DNA of 64,000 bases from Hermatobates lingyangjiaoensis (lineage: Eukaryota > Arthropoda > Insecta > Hemiptera > Hermatobatidae): positions 12,189,001 to 12,253,000 of the forward strand of contig JAPFBL010000068.1 in the NCBI GenBank assembly GCA_026182355.1, written 5' to 3'. Position 1 is the first letter of the stretch, and each line of letters opens with the position of its first letter. Positions 63,092 to 64,000 of this stretch are shown here, in pieces. Below the pieces are notes generated by a model. It had not been told where the DNA came from and did not search any database. It saw only the letters and a program-made list of their open reading frames with translations. The position numbers were made by a program, and so were the translations under genes.

Positions 63092-63265
63092 ATCGACCGT
63101 CGAGTAAAAACAAAACTTAAATGTAATACTTAATTTTTTTGTTTAGAATTTATACTTTTGCCTATGAAAAAGGTTTAAATAAAATAAAAACCGAAACGTT
63201 GGCATTGAGAGTTTAATTTGAACCTGAAGAACTGACCGAGTCCCGATAAACTTAAGTTTTGTATA
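63088..63265 (+). mobile_element. PLE tail family A
   Basis: The plus strand reads tttgcctatgaaaaaggttt, a stem with aaaacc, GAAACGTTGG at 63193-63202, then cctgaagaactgaccgagtc, ccgataaact. This is the best preserved family A copy in sense orientation. It ends at a short TA run. Confidence 0.7.
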
Positions 63266-64000
63266 TATATACTTAAAAAAAAAATTAATTTTTGTTCAAG
63301 TAGTTAATTTGATATTTATAAAGTAGAAATTAAATTTAATACTTCAATGTCTTATTACATTGTTTCAAACTATATTTATCAAATAATTAATGTTTTGCTT
63401 AATATGTATAGTTACAAATTTCTAACGTTAGTGATAATGATATGCGTGCTCAGCATACACTACGTACCTTGGAGCAGTACAATATAGAGATAATTCTTTT
63501 GTTCTTACCATAATATTACTCATATCTTTTATGAAATAAATTGGTATTTATATCAAAAGAGGAAGAATATTATTGAAAACAGACTTCCTGGTAATCAAGC
63601 CTATTGTACGTCTGCATATAGTTTTAGTATATGCAGTATACCATATGTTAGTCCACATCTGCGTCCTAACCCCCAAGAGCCATTCTCAGAAAACTAATTC
63701 CAGCTGAAACTCGGATTTCGCTATTATTTTACCGCTACTGGTAGACATTCTATAAAAAGTAATCTCAACGGCATGGAAGGTAACAAATATATACATATAT
63801 ATAACAACTAGTTATTATTTCACAAAAAGAGACAGCAGATTTGCAGTAATATATATTTACAATGGAGTTTTCAAATAATGATTAGGATTTGAAATAAACT
63901 ATTATGAAAACTTCCAAATAAGAAATAAGATTTATTGTAATACTTTATAATTAATCTTACAAACAGTAATCAGGAACTATATATATATATATATATATAT
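63266..64000. other. no gene; terminal (TA)n
   Basis: AT-rich. The window ends inside a TA run from about 63979. Confidence 0.5.

Overview
The window is AT-rich eukaryotic DNA (about 70% A+T by eye). I found no intact protein-coding gene, no exon chain and no rRNA. It reads as intergenic or deep intronic sequence filled with decayed transposons, long inverted repeats and TA, CA and GA microsatellites. The best guess for the source is a lophotrochozoan animal, perhaps a coleoid cephalopod. The reasons are the dense TA/CA/GATA microsatellites, many Penelope-like element (PLE) remains, and a tRNA-derived SINE whose central domain resembles that of mollusc SINEs. This placement is inference and not proof. 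Layout: 0.7-2.1 kb is a PLE cluster (GIY-YIG endonuclease remnant, ribozyme-like tail, N-terminal pieces facing TA tracts). 6.1-6.4 and 9.2-9.5 kb are foldback repeats. 10.8-12.9 kb is a second, nested PLE cluster. 14.2-14.5 kb holds two PLE tails. 15.5-18.4 kb is a duplicated 1.2-1.4 kb repeat with a 137-bp tandem array between the copies. 20.5-23.2 kb is a TIR-type repeat split by an 843-bp PLE insertion with a 12-bp target duplication. 27.8-28.7 kb is a foldback element with about 166-bp arms. 35.6-36.0 and 37.0-37.35 kb are near-perfect palindromes made of PLE tails. 37.9-39.4 kb is a mariner-type transposase fossil split by an hAT-like element. 46.1-47.3 kb is the best PLE remnant (reverse transcriptase with YADD, then GIY-YIG, then ribozyme-like tail). 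47.9-48.1 kb is the SINE. 52.1-54.7 kb is a head-to-head dimer of the TIR-type repeat. 57.1-57.5 kb is a Jockey-type LINE fossil. 61.1-63.3 kb is a microsatellite and PLE cluster with a 576-bp palindrome. The most unusual signal is a recurring cassette, CTGANGA then stem-loop then GAAA, which has the form of a hammerhead-ribozyme core. It occurs at 19 or more places in at least six distinct sequence families, and wherever a protein fragment is attached it lies downstream of a PLE endonuclease. These cassettes and the PLE N-terminal fragments repeatedly abut (TA)n tracts at the same two codon positions. This suggests a shared integration or rearrangement mechanism rather than a set of genes working together.
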